Positions 6,313 to 14,477 of a stretch of DNA of 64,000 nt are shown here, piece by piece. The notes under the pieces are model-generated. The model did not search any database. It saw only the letters and a program-made list of their open reading frames with translations, and was not told the DNA's origin. Source of the DNA: UBA1715 sp045615765 (GTDB lineage: Bacteria > Bacteroidota > Bacteroidia > Bacteroidales > UBA1715); contig JAZLFM010000049.1 in NCBI GenBank assembly GCA_045615765.1, positions 1-64,000 on the forward strand, written 5' to 3'. Each line of letters begins with the position of its first letter. Position 1 is the first letter of the stretch. Made by a program: the position numbers and the translations under genes.

Positions 6313-9300
6313 ATGTTTAACGAATCCACACTTGAGAATGCAATAATGGAGCTCTTCAGAGACGAAGAGCACTACACCCATAAATTAGGAGAACAGTTGC
6401 ATAAAAATCTTGCAGAAGTTCTGCTTGTTGAGGATATAGAGGCTTATTTGCGTGCGCACTATGCTGATATAACCGAGGAAGAAATTCAGCAGGTAATCCT
6501 TATGCTCAAGGCACAACAATCTCAAAACCTATACGACGAAAACCGCCGTGTAATGCAGATGATTGTAGAGGGTTTCCCGTTGCGTAGGGAGGTCGCAGGT
6601 TTGGATGGTTGTAGAGACGTTGCGCGCAACGTCTCTACGGGGAATAATGAACCATTATGGATTCGATTGATAGATTTCGACCATCCCAAAAACAATGATT
6701 TCAAAATCGTGAATCAGGTGGAGATTGTTGAGGTGTGTAACCGTCGTCCCGATGCTATTGTGTATGTAAACGGATTGCCGTTGGTGGTGATGGAATTCAA
6801 AACAGCCGTAAAGGAACATTGTACTATAAAAGATGCGTTTACGCAAATTACCGTTCGGTATCGCAAGGATATTCCAAGTTTGTTCCGTTACAACGCGTTT
6901 GTGGTGATTAGCGATGGCGCTCAAAACAAATTTGGAACCTTGTTCACACCATACGAATATTTCTATGCATGGAACCGTATAGAACCAGAGGACAAGCCAA
7001 GTAATGGAATAGATTCCCTTTTCACTATGGTGCATGGTTTGTTCCGTAAAGAACGCTTGCTCGAAGTGGTTCGAAATTTTATCTATTTCCCCGATACAAC
7101 AACCAAGGAGGAGAAGATTATCTGTCGTTATCCTCAATACTTTGCCGCCACTATGCTTTTCCAAAACATTTTGGAGCATCATGTGATTGGTGATGGCAAG
7201 GGTGGAACATATTTTGGTGCAACGGGTTGTGGCAAGAGTTTGACCATGCTATTCCTTTCGCGCATGTTGATGCGTTCAACCGAACTGGAGTCGCCGACTA
7301 TTTTGCTTATAACTGATAGAACCGATCTTGATGACCAACTTTCAAGTCAGTTTATTCGTGCAAAAAAATTTATTGGCGATGAAACTATTGAACAAATCGA
7401 CAGTCGCGAAGAATTGCGTAAGAAACTGAATGGTCGAAAAAGTGGAGGCGTGTTTCTAACCACGATACAGAAATTTTCGGAAGATATTAATCTGCTGAGC
7501 GATCGCAAAAACATTATCTGCATAAGCGACGAGGCACATCGTACCCAAACCAATTTGGAGGAATCAACCCGGATTTCGTTCGATAAAGATGGTATGGCAA
7601 CTGCTATGAAGACAACTTACGGTTTTGCACAATATCTGCATAACTCATTACCGAATGCAATCTATGTTGGTTTCACCGGTACGCCAATAGACGAGACCAT
7701 TGCCGTATTTGGTGGTGTGGTTGATAAATATACTATGGTCGATTCTGTGAACGATGGGATTACCGTACGTATTGTTTACGAAGGTCGTGCAGCCAAAGTT
7801 TTTGCCGACAATGAAAAACTGGAAGCAATAGACAAATATTATGAGGAATGTGAGGATGCTGGTAGCACCGAGGAGCAGATAAATAAAAGTAAGCAACAAA
7901 GTGCCACAATGGATGCCATTATTGGTGATCCGAAACGTTTGCAAAAAGTAGCCGAAGATCTTGTTTCCCACTATGAACAACGTATAGCCGAAGGTGCGAC
8001 CGTGTGCGGAAAAGCAATGGTAGTGTGTTCGTCACGCGAAATAGCATTTGACTTATATAAAGATATTATAGCACTTCGTCCAGAATGGGGAAAGAAATTA
8101 CCATGTGCACCGGAGTTTGAACTTGCCGAAGACGAAAAAGATAAACTTCTGCCAATGGAACGCATAAAAATGGTTATGACCACTAACAAAGACGATGTTC
8201 CTGAATTGTCGAAATTGCTTGGAAACAAATCTGATAGGCAAGAATGGGCACGTCAGTTTAAAGAACCACATTCCAATTTCAAAATAGTGATAGTGGTGGA
8301 TATGTGGCTTACCGGTTTCGATGTTCCAAGTCTTGATACTATGTATGTTGATAAACCATTGCAACGTCATACGCTTATTCAAACCATCAGTCGCGTAAAC
8401 CGTGTTTGCGAAGGAAAGGAAAAAGGTCTTGTTGTTGATTATCTTGGTATTAAGCGTAACATGAACAAGGCACTTAAGCAATATGGCACTGGCAAAGGCG
8501 ATGGAGAAGACGATCCAACGGAGGGCATAGAAGAACTGGTAACTATAGTAAAAGACGAAATCGAAGTGCTTGACGATATCATGCACAAGTACGATTACAA
8601 AGATTTCTTTGCCAAGAGTGCACTAAAACAGTTACAATGTTTGAATGGAGGTGCAAACTACGTTTTGGAAGAAGAGGAACGCAAGAATTTGTTTATGGGA
8701 CACTCAAAACGTATGCGCCAAGCATTCAATATGTGTTCGTCAAGCGAGAATTTGCATAAAATCCATAGAGAAAAAGTATTGTTCTTTACCGCAGTTCGTT
8801 CCATTGTGTTTAAAATGACTAAAGGTGAAGCTCCCGATGTTGCAGAAATGAACGAACGTGTTAGAAAACTTGTTGCAGATGCACTTGTCAGTAGCGGAGT
8901 TGAGGAAGTTGTAAAGATTGTAGAAGATGCCAAAGGTGACCTTGATATTTTTGACAAAAAACACCTTGATAGCATAGAGAAAATAAATCTGCCAAACATA
9001 CGATTGCGATTGTTGGAACGTTTGGTTAAACAACAGATATCGGAATTTGGAAAAGTGAATAAAGTCAAGTCTATTGTGTTTGGAGAGCGTTTGAATGAAA
9101 TAATTCGTACGTATAACGACCGCAGTGACGATGTTGCCAACGTAACCGAAGTAATGAAAAAAGTGGTTGACGACATTAAGAAGATGATGGAAGAATTGGA
9201 CAAAGAACGCAAGTCGCATGAAGATCTTGGCATCGATTACGAGGAAAAAGCATTCTTCGATATATTGAAATCAGTTCGTGATGAGCGAGGTTTTGATTAT

Positions 9301-9522
9301 CCAGATGAAAATATGATTGAGATTGCTAAGGAAATGAAAGCGATTATAGCCGACAAAACCCATTACACCGATTGCTTTAAACGAGCCGATATCATGTCGG
9401 AAATGCAGTTCGACTTAATCGTGATTATGGCTAAACATAAGTATCCGCCAGCCGAGGACCATCCAGAAGATGTGTATGACAAAGTGATAGAGCAGGCTGA
9501 GAATTTTAAGAGGTATTGTTAA
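6313..9522 (+). CDS. hsdR: Type I restriction enzyme R subunit
   Basis: HsdR is the translocating and cleaving subunit of the type I complex. The 1069 residues contain the PD-(D/E)xK nuclease PDAIVYVNGLPLVVMEFK (D147, E161, K163), Walker A GATGCGKS (302-309), the helicase box SDEAHR (DEAH 406-409), YVGFTGTPID, QTISRVNRV, and a helical C-terminus that contacts HsdM/HsdS. All catalytic residues are present and the frame is intact. A palindromic element at 6611-6638 adds CRDVARNVST (residues 100-109) in a loop between the N-terminal helices and the conserved LIDFDHPKNNDF strand. The gene has its own -7 box, and a tRNA gene ends the island 9 bp later on the other strand. Confidence 0.95.
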   Translation: MFNESTLENAIMELFRDEEHYTHKLGEQLHKNLAEVLLVEDIEAYLRAHYADITEEEIQQVILMLKAQQSQNLYDENRRVMQMIVEGFPLRREVAGLDGCRDVARNVSTGNNEPLWIRLIDFDHPKNNDFKIVNQVEIVEVCNRRPDAIVYVNGLPLVVMEFKTAVKEHCTIKDAFTQITVRYRKDIPSLFRYNAFVVISDGAQNKFGTLFTPYEYFYAWNRIEPEDKPSNGIDSLFTMVHGLFRKERLLEVVRNFIYFPDTTTKEEKIICRYPQYFAATMLFQNILEHHVIGDGKGGTYFGATGCGKSLTMLFLSRMLMRSTELESPTILLITDRTDLDDQLSSQFIRAKKFIGDETIEQIDSREELRKKLNGRKSGGVFLTTIQKFSEDINLLSDRKNIICISDEAHRTQTNLEESTRISFDKDGMATAMKTTYGFAQYLHNSLPNAIYVGFTGTPIDETIAVFGGVVDKYTMVDSVNDGITVRIVYEGRAAKVFADNEKLEAIDKYYEECEDAGSTEEQINKSKQQSATMDAIIGDPKRLQKVAEDLVSHYEQRIAEGATVCGKAMVVCSSREIAFDLYKDIIALRPEWGKKLPCAPEFELAEDEKDKLLPMERIKMVMTTNKDDVPELSKLLGNKSDRQEWARQFKEPHSNFKIVIVVDMWLTGFDVPSLDTMYVDKPLQRHTLIQTISRVNRVCEGKEKGLVVDYLGIKRNMNKALKQYGTGKGDGEDDPTEGIEELVTIVKDEIEVLDDIMHKYDYKDFFAKSALKQLQCLNGGANYVLEEEERKNLFMGHSKRMRQAFNMCSSSENLHKIHREKVLFFTAVRSIVFKMTKGEAPDVAEMNERVRKLVADALVSSGVEEVVKIVEDAKGDLDIFDKKHLDSIEKINLPNIRLRLLERLVKQQISEFGKVNKVKSIVFGERLNEIIRTYNDRSDDVANVTEVMKKVVDDIKKMMEELDKERKSHEDLGIDYEEKAFFDILKSVRDERGFDYPDENMIEIAKEMKAIIADKTHYTDCFKRADIMSEMQFDLIVIMAKHKYPPAEDHPEDVYDKVIEQAENFKRYC
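6611..6638. repeat. Palindromic element, copy 8, in frame in hsdR
   Basis: A perfect palindrome with the TTGCGCGCAA core, read as CRDVARNVST in the same codon phase as the three copies inside the RAYT. It is the only copy found inside a non-transposase gene in this window. Confidence 0.93.
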
Positions 9523-9531
9523 ATTAAGAAG

Positions 9532-9604
9532 AGCGAGAAACGGGGCTCGAACCCGCGACCCCAAGCTTGGGAAGCTTGTGCTCTACCAACTGAGCTACTC
9601 TCGC
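9532..9604 (-). tRNA. tRNA-Gly (anticodon CCC)
   Basis: The minus strand folds as a cloverleaf: acceptor GCGAGAG with TTCTCGC, D-arm GCTC-AGTTGGTA-GAGC, anticodon arm CAAGC-TTCCCAA-GCTTG giving anticodon CCC, and T-arm with GGTTCGAGC. The discriminator base is T and CCA is not encoded. It marks the right edge of the defence island; tRNA genes are common integration sites, but I see no duplicated 3' end in the window. Confidence 0.93.
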
Positions 9605-9671
9605 TTAATACTATGCAAATGTAAGATTTCTTTTCTTAAATAAAACTAATGTTTTGTTAAATATCAGAAAT

Positions 9672-9703
9672 AGAAAAAGCACTTATGTTTAAGTGCTTTT
9701 TCT
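9672..9703 (-). terminator. Rho-independent terminator (bidirectional)
   Basis: A perfect 14-bp stem, AGAAAAAGCACTTA with TAAGTGCTTTTTCT, and a 4-base loop. It ends the thioesterase transcript on the minus strand. Confidence 0.85.
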
Positions 9704-9710
9704 ACTTTAT

Positions 9711-10412
9711 TTATTCAAAACTCATAATTGTACATACGCCTCGTTCGCATTGTAACTCTACATAGTAGATATTGTTATCAGTGTAGAGAAATGGAGTGAG
9801 TTGTTCTCCGAATCTTGCTGCTAGTTTGTATTCTATGCGTACTCGTTTAATTTCGAAGTCCGCAGGTAGATGTTCTAGTGCAATACGAATGTAGTGGCTG
9901 TTGTTCATGTGATGATTATAGTCTATATCATCGCGTGTTACCGATACTTTGTCGCACTCCTGCGGAGTGATTTTAGGCAATCGGATTTTACGGTCGGTAT
10001 AGTCCATCTCATATTTCGGATCGTATGTCAAAGACTCTACTATTTCTTGAGGTAGTGGACATAACTTTCCAGTTTCTCTATTTACGAATGCTCCCATTCC
10101 GTAACTTACATAGCACGGATTTCCTGCCTCGTCGCGTATTATGTCGTTTCTAAAGCCGAATAGTGGCTTACATTCGTATATGCCCGTAGAAATTGTTAGC
10201 TTTTCCCTAAGCTCCGGTACACGAATAATATCTACTTGTCGGTATGCTAAAAGCTGAGCACGATGCTCGGCTTCAAACAGTTCTTTTGAAAGTGGTTCCG
10301 AGTCTATCCATAGATCATTACAGTCATGCATCATCTGGAATGCGGAAAATAACTTTAGTTTCTTGTTCTCATCTACGTTTGTAGGGGTACAAGTATCTTG
10401 AATAGTAAACAT
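9711..10412 (-). CDS. Acyl-ACP thioesterase
   Basis: This 233-residue enzyme hydrolyses acyl-acyl-carrier protein to release free fatty acids in the cytoplasm. The sequence shows the double hot-dog layout of the FatA/FatB-type bacterial family: an N-terminal half with LWIDSEPLSKELFEAEHRAQLL and GIYECKPLFGFRNDIIRDEAG, and a second half with DIDYNHHMNNSHYIRIALEHLP. The NHHMNNSHY segment carries the Asn and His expected in the active site. The length is normal. The terminator lies 8 bp after the stop. The gene starts 8 bp after the permease stop on the same strand, so the two may share a transcript, although their functions do not obviously connect. Confidence 0.9.
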   Translation of the reverse strand: MFTIQDTCTPTNVDENKKLKLFSAFQMMHDCNDLWIDSEPLSKELFEAEHRAQLLAYRQVDIIRVPELREKLTISTGIYECKPLFGFRNDIIRDEAGNPCYVSYGMGAFVNRETGKLCPLPQEIVESLTYDPKYEMDYTDRKIRLPKITPQECDKVSVTRDDIDYNHHMNNSHYIRIALEHLPADFEIKRVRIEYKLAARFGEQLTPFLYTDNNIYYVELQCERGVCTIMSFE

Positions 10413-10420
10413 ATGCCTTG

Positions 10421-11650
10421 TTATTTTCTACCTTTAAACGAAAATCCTGCGTTTTCCACAGCCTTGCAAATATCTGATTCACTTGCGGTTCCTTTAACTT
10501 TTACAGTCTTTTGCTCAATATTTACTTCAATAGCTTCCACGCCGCTTACTTTTTCCAAAGCTTTTTCTACAGCAGCTTTACAATGATTGCAATCAATACC
10601 TTCAACCGAATACAATACTTCGGAAGCCTCAACTTGTTGTTTTTTGAATCGACTAAATAAACCCATGATAAAAACATTTAATAGTAATAATACAAGAATA
10701 ATCGTACAGAAAATGGTGAAAGGAGAGGTTTGTTCGTTTACTTCACAGCAATGTTCAGCTGTAGTGTGGGTAAACGAAAGTAATCCGTCGAAGTTGTTTA
10801 AAGTTAATCCAAATAAAATTGCTCCAAGAACAACACTGCCTACATAAATCAAGGTGAATTTAGCTCCCATTGCTTTTTTTACAACCAAAATTGATGCAAG
10901 ATTTACAGCAGGACCAGCCATTAGCAAAACGAGTGCGGCACCTGGCGTTAAACCTTTGGCTAACAATGCGGCAGCAATAGGAATACTACCGGTAGAACAG
11001 ATGTACATTGGTACAGCAACAACTAACATCGCAAGCATTTGCAAAAGAGGTGCATTGCCATAGGTTAAGAAAAAGTCGTCGGAAACACCAATTTGTATTA
11101 GTGCAGCCAATAATAAACCTAAAAATAGACGTCCGCCTATACTTTGTATCATATCTACAAATGAATATTGTAGAATAGCCAATACTGGATTTTTTTGCTT
11201 CTTATTGGAACTAATGGTATTCTCTTCGGTAAAGTCTGTTTTGTCCTTAGCGCAAAGCCAAGTAACAAGCATTCCTCCGCAGATACCAGTTACTAAAGCA
11301 GCAATAGGGCGTACAATGGCAAACGCAAGCCCCATAAGCGAAAATGTCGCAATAATAGAATCTATACCTGTTTGTGGAGTAGCTATTAAAAACGAAGCCA
11401 CAGCACCTTTCGAGGCTTTCTCGTTGCGTAGTCCTATTGCAGTAGGGATCACGCCACAGGAACAAAGTGGTAGGGGAATGCCAAGCAATGCAGCTGTCAA
11501 CACCGAACCGAAATTATTTTTCGATAAATATGTAGAATAAAAATTGCGTGGTACAATTACATGTAGTACGCCTGCAACTAAAAATCCTAGTAATAAATAT
11601 GGCGCCATTTCACTTGTAATGTGCCATAATGCTGTAAGATAAGTCATCAT
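10421..11650 (-). CDS. Metal-efflux permease (SO_0444/YraQ-type) with C-terminal HMA domain
   Basis: The 409-residue membrane protein has an N-terminal permease of the DUF318/YraQ type: a first helix LTALWHITSEMAPYLLLGFL, the signature PLPLCSCGVIPTAIGLR, ATPQTGIDS, and a second half with STGSIPIAAALLAKG and GPAVNLASI. A C-terminal heavy-metal-associated domain follows (YSVEGIDCNHCKAAVEKAL, CxxC). The SO_0444 family is annotated as copper/zinc efflux. The HMA domain probably binds a soft metal and delivers it to the permease. The upstream gene on the same strand encodes an AraC regulator with its own CxxC, which fits local metal control. The start is one of two adjacent ATGs (11650 or 11647). 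Confidence 0.85.
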   Translation of the reverse strand: MMTYLTALWHITSEMAPYLLLGFLVAGVLHVIVPRNFYSTYLSKNNFGSVLTAALLGIPLPLCSCGVIPTAIGLRNEKASKGAVASFLIATPQTGIDSIIATFSLMGLAFAIVRPIAALVTGICGGMLVTWLCAKDKTDFTEENTISSNKKQKNPVLAILQYSFVDMIQSIGGRLFLGLLLAALIQIGVSDDFFLTYGNAPLLQMLAMLVVAVPMYICSTGSIPIAAALLAKGLTPGAALVLLMAGPAVNLASILVVKKAMGAKFTLIYVGSVVLGAILFGLTLNNFDGLLSFTHTTAEHCCEVNEQTSPFTIFCTIILVLLLLNVFIMGLFSRFKKQQVEASEVLYSVEGIDCNHCKAAVEKALEKVSGVEAIEVNIEQKTVKVKGTASESDICKAVENAGFSFKGRK

Positions 11651-11716
11651 TGTTTCTTGTTTTTGGCAATACTACGAACAATAAAATAAGTTTTTTTATA
11701 GAATTCCGTAAAATGT

Positions 11717-12271
11717 TTATATGTCAGTTAAAGCCCGTCTGTTTTTCTCTTTTTGCTCACGGAACATTTTAGGTGACATGCCTATAACTTGCTTGAATTG
11801 TGCAGAAAGATGTGCCGGAGAACTATACCCTAATTGATATGCTATCTCGCTCATAGTCATTTGACTATAGCATAGAAGTTCTTTGGCGTATTCTATTCTG
11901 TGTTGTATGGCAAAGCGTTCTATTGTAAGACTCGCTGATTCACTAAATATTCTACTTAATGTGGTATAATCGGTATTCAGTTTTTCTTGTAAATAATCGG
12001 AAAGACGAGGATGTTCTCCATTCATACGAGCCCAATCTATTGTTGTAAGGCGTATTTGTTCCAAAAGAACGCTACGTGGTTCTTCTAGTAATTCAAAACC
12101 GACTTCAGTCAGTTTCGTCCTGATGGTTTGCATTTGTTCTGCTGTTGGTTCTTGTGGCAATTCAACTTCGCCTAAGGCAATGCTTGTAGTTGGAATCGAC
12201 AAGTCTTCGAAAATTGAGCGTACGGACATAATGCAACGTGGACAGACCATGTTTTTTATATGTAGAATCAT
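11717..12271 (-). CDS. AraC-family regulator with N-terminal HMA-like domain
   Basis: The 184-residue protein starts with an HMA-like segment, MILHIKNMVCPRCIMSVRSIF, carrying a CxxC metal site, then a linker (about 75-100). An AraC helix-turn-helix pair follows: LSDYLQEKLNTDYTTLSRIFSESAS, then MTMSEIAYQLGYSSPAHLSAQFKQV and MSPKMFR. It is short for AraC proteins because the usual cupin sensor is replaced by the metal-binding segment. It lies 66 bp upstream of the permease on the same strand, so it most likely senses metal and controls that transporter. GGAGG lies 5 bases before the start, one of the few strong Shine-Dalgarno sites here. Confidence 0.85.
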   Translation of the reverse strand: MILHIKNMVCPRCIMSVRSIFEDLSIPTTSIALGEVELPQEPTAEQMQTIRTKLTEVGFELLEEPRSVLLEQIRLTTIDWARMNGEHPRLSDYLQEKLNTDYTTLSRIFSESASLTIERFAIQHRIEYAKELLCYSQMTMSEIAYQLGYSSPAHLSAQFKQVIGMSPKMFREQKEKNRRALTDI

Positions 12272-12288
12272 TTCGCCTCCATTTTTTA

Positions 12289-12296
12289 CAAAGATA
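12289..12296 (-). promoter_or_regulatory. -7 box for the HMA-AraC gene
   Basis: The minus strand reads TATCTTTG (TAnnTTTG), 18 bases before the ATG. No TTTG is seen at the -33 distance. Confidence 0.6.
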
Positions 12297-12378
12297 AGGA
12301 ACGCCGTTATAATGTTTACTGCCCATTTGTATAGTTTTTAACGGGAATGATATACAAGTTTACAGTGTTATTTAGGAC

Positions 12379-12420
12379 ATGATATATTACTTGCTATCTA
12401 AAGATTTTTCGCTGCGCTTA
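12379..12420 (+). repeat. Dispersed intergenic element, copy A
   Basis: This stretch closely matches 61051-61094 on the same strand (shared ATATATTACTTG, TAAAGAT, TTCGCT, CGCTTA). Both copies are open in the same frame, giving IYYLLSKDFSLRLF here. Copy A meets a stop two codons later. It lies in the gap upstream of the vWA gene. The origin is unknown; it may be a remnant of a repeated gene. Confidence 0.5.
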
Positions 12421-12495
12421 TTTTAATCTCATACATTATAATGGGCAACTCATACAATGTCGAATTTTTATTGACGAAAGGGTGTTTTCTGTGTA

Positions 12496-12503
12496 TAATT
12501 TTG
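12496..12503 (+). promoter_or_regulatory. -7 box for the vWA lipoprotein gene
   Basis: TAATTTTG matches TAnnTTTG. A TTG lies 22 bases upstream at 12471-12473, slightly longer than the usual spacing. The ATG is at 12528. Confidence 0.6.
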
Positions 12504-12527
12504 AAAAAAATCAAAAAATAAACAAAC

Positions 12528-13379
12528 ATGAAAACAAGACAATTTTTCTTTGTATGCCTGGCGTCGATGTTGTGTGCCATGGCGAGTTGTAATTCCGAAA
12601 ACAAAAGTGGTGAAACCGGACTTCCTATTCATGTGTCTGATTCGGCTGCGGCGGCAGATTTTGGTGATAGGGCAAAGGTGTATAATTTAGTGATAATAGA
12701 CGAGAGTGGTTCTATGTGGCATTTGCAAGAAGCTGTAAAAAATGGAGTAAATCAGACTTTTGCAACAATTAAAAAGGCTGGTGAAGATTATGATACGTCA
12801 CAAATTCATTTTTTGTCGGTTGTTACATTTAATATGCAACATAAATTTATGGATTCTATTGTAGGTCCGTCTGTTTGCATTAATGAATTGTTCCCAATGT
12901 CGTTGATAAATGGAATACCAGATTCTATTAATTATCATCCTAATGGTGGCACTCCGTTGTATGATGCAATTGGTATTTCTGTAAATAAGTTATATAATAC
13001 GATTAAAGATGACGAAAATTCGGTAGCCGTTGTTACGATTCTTTCAGATGGTTATGAAAATGCTTCTCGTGAATATACTTGTGATTCCATTAGAAAATTG
13101 GTGTTGGATTTAACAGAAAAAGGATGGAGCTTTTCATATATGGGATCTGCCCACGATGTAAAACGTGCAGCTTCTGCTATTGGTATAAAAAATACTCTTA
13201 TGTTTGATCACACCGATGTCGGGACACGTGGTGCATACGATTCTGAAAATGTAGCGAGAAACAAATATTATAACAAATTGAACCGCGATTGGGCAAAAGA
13301 AAAACATATGTCTCGTAAAGAAAAAGAGGTTAAAAAACGCCAACGTGCAGAAGAATATTATGATAGTAATGCCCAATAA
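12528..13379 (+). CDS. vWA-domain lipoprotein
   Basis: A 283-residue exported protein. MKTRQFFFVCLASMLCAMASC is a lipoprotein signal with lipobox AMASC, so it is probably anchored in the membrane. A von Willebrand factor A domain follows: strand VYNLVIIDESGSM with the MIDAS motif DxSGS (DESGSM), then NGGTPLYDAI with the MIDAS Thr, and VVTILSDGYENAS. The C-terminal tail is rich in Lys, Arg and Glu. vWA domains bind ligands or partner proteins through a divalent metal. Its partners are not in the neighbourhood. It has its own promoter and is followed by a separate promoter for xseB. Confidence 0.85.
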   Translation: MKTRQFFFVCLASMLCAMASCNSENKSGETGLPIHVSDSAAAADFGDRAKVYNLVIIDESGSMWHLQEAVKNGVNQTFATIKKAGEDYDTSQIHFLSVVTFNMQHKFMDSIVGPSVCINELFPMSLINGIPDSINYHPNGGTPLYDAIGISVNKLYNTIKDDENSVAVVTILSDGYENASREYTCDSIRKLVLDLTEKGWSFSYMGSAHDVKRAASAIGIKNTLMFDHTDVGTRGAYDSENVARNKYYNKLNRDWAKEKHMSRKEKEVKKRQRAEEYYDSNAQ

Positions 13380-13386
13380 TGAAATG

Positions 13387-13418
13387 TTTGGTGTAAACTA
13401 CGAAAAAGCATACCTTTG
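13387..13418 (+). promoter_or_regulatory. Promoter for xseB
   Basis: TTTG at 13387-13390, a 20-base spacer, then TACCTTTG at 13411-13418: a full Bacteroidota promoter. The xseB ATG is 20 bases downstream. Confidence 0.75.
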
Positions 13419-13437
13419 TATGTAAATATATGGAAAT

Positions 13438-13635
13438 ATGGAACAAGAACAATTCTCATACGATGCTGCAATGGCAGAATTAGAACGCATTGTAGAAAAA
13501 GTTGAATCAGGTGAATGCAAACTTGATGAGTTGACGGCAGAGGTTAAAAAAGCAGCAGAACTTATTGCAAAATGCAAGCAAAAATTACGCGGAATAGAGG
13601 AAGAAATAGATAAAACCTTTAATGATATAGATTAA
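13438..13635 (+). CDS. xseB: Exodeoxyribonuclease VII small subunit
   Basis: XseB assembles with XseA into the nuclease that degrades single-stranded DNA during repair. The 65 residues match the family: FSYDAAMAELERIVEKVESGECKLDELTAEVKKAAELIAKCKQKL, a helical hairpin with the SGE-LDE turn. The length is normal. The large subunit XseA is not in the window, so the two subunits are encoded apart. The gene has its own promoter. Confidence 0.93.
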   Translation: MEQEQFSYDAAMAELERIVEKVESGECKLDELTAEVKKAAELIAKCKQKLRGIEEEIDKTFNDID

Positions 13636-13662
13636 CGACGAATAATGGACTATAAAGATATA

Positions 13663-13670
13663 TATTTTTG
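13663..13670 (+). promoter_or_regulatory. -7 box for the outer-membrane protein gene
   Basis: TATTTTTG matches TAnnTTTG, 27 bases before the ATG at 13698. Confidence 0.6.
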
Positions 13671-13697
13671 CGCCGTTAAACTTTAAAATTAAATGAT

Positions 13698-14354
13698 ATG
13701 AAAAAAGTATTAATCTCATTGGCTGCTATCGCATTCGCAGTATCAGCAAACGCTCAATTGTTCATCGGCGGAAGTTTATCTGCTAATGGTTCTTCAACTC
13801 CTTCAAGTTATGTTGTGGGCTCAACTACAGTTGAATCAAAACCAACTTCTTCTACTTTTGCATTCTCTCCAGTTGTAGGATATGAATTGTCTGACAAATT
13901 AGCTGTTGGAGGTATGCTTTCTCTATCTACTTCAAAATCAGTATCTGATAAAGAAGTTGATAAAAATACATGGACAAAATCTAATGCATGGTCTATCGCA
14001 CCATTCGTTCGTTATACTTTCGTAACTTTCGGTGATTTCGCATTGAAAGCTGAAGCAGTTGCTTCTTTCGGTCAATCAACTCCAGTTACAAATGTATCTT
14101 CTACAAAAACAAAAGGTTGGAGAACAACTACAATCGCTTTGAATGTAACTCCTCTTGTAACTTATGAATTGAACGAACACTTCGAATTAGAAGCTGGTTT
14201 GAACTTCTGCAGTCTAGGTGCTTCTACAAGCATAACTAAAGATCCAGATGAAAAAGATAACAAGAATGTTTCTAACAGAATCGGTTTAGCTGCTAATGCA
14301 AACAATGTAACAACTCTAGGTAGCATTAGACTAGGTTTCGTTTACAAATTCTAA
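13698..14354 (+). CDS. Outer-membrane beta-barrel protein
   Basis: The 218 residues begin with a clear signal peptide, MKKVLISLAAIAFAVSANAQ, cut after NAQ. The mature part is a small beta-barrel: alternating hydrophobic and polar strands such as FAFSPVVGYELSDKLAVGGM, WSIAPFVRYTFVTFGDFALK and TLGSIRLGFVYKF, ending in Phe as outer-membrane proteins do. Codons here look more uniform than in neighbouring genes (many TCT, ACT, GTA, TTC), which fits high expression. It has its own promoter and a strong terminator. The function within this broad family cannot be told. Confidence 0.8.
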   Translation: MKKVLISLAAIAFAVSANAQLFIGGSLSANGSSTPSSYVVGSTTVESKPTSSTFAFSPVVGYELSDKLAVGGMLSLSTSKSVSDKEVDKNTWTKSNAWSIAPFVRYTFVTFGDFALKAEAVASFGQSTPVTNVSSTKTKGWRTTTIALNVTPLVTYELNEHFELEAGLNFCSLGASTSITKDPDEKDNKNVSNRIGLAANANNVTTLGSIRLGFVYKF

Positions 14355-14374
14355 GAATAACCTAAATAATTCAT

Positions 14375-14404
14375 AAAGGCTTTCCTTCGGGAAGGCCTTT
14401 TTTG
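14375..14404 (+). terminator. Rho-independent terminator
   Basis: Stem AAAGGCTTTCC and GGAAGGCCTTT with a TTCG tetraloop and a following T-run. It lies 21 bp after the outer-membrane protein gene. Confidence 0.92.
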
Positions 14405-14477
14405 TTTCTGGAGGTTTAAAAATGTGGCATATGTTTTGCAATAACTGTATTTCGTTATAATTCTAAAAAATAAGGTT

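Noticed and set aside
6655..7182. 175-codon frame on the minus strand inside hsdR
   Set aside because: hsdR is intact on the plus strand with all motifs here; the reverse frame has no recognisable motif and is a shadow.
8658..9233. 191- and 159-codon minus-strand frames inside hsdR
   Set aside because: Ser/Thr- and Phe-rich products typical of antisense reading of a coding strand, and they overlap each other in different frames.
9532..9604. Island integrated at the tRNA-Gly gene
   Set aside because: No integrase gene and no duplicated tRNA 3' end occur in the window, so integration there cannot be supported.
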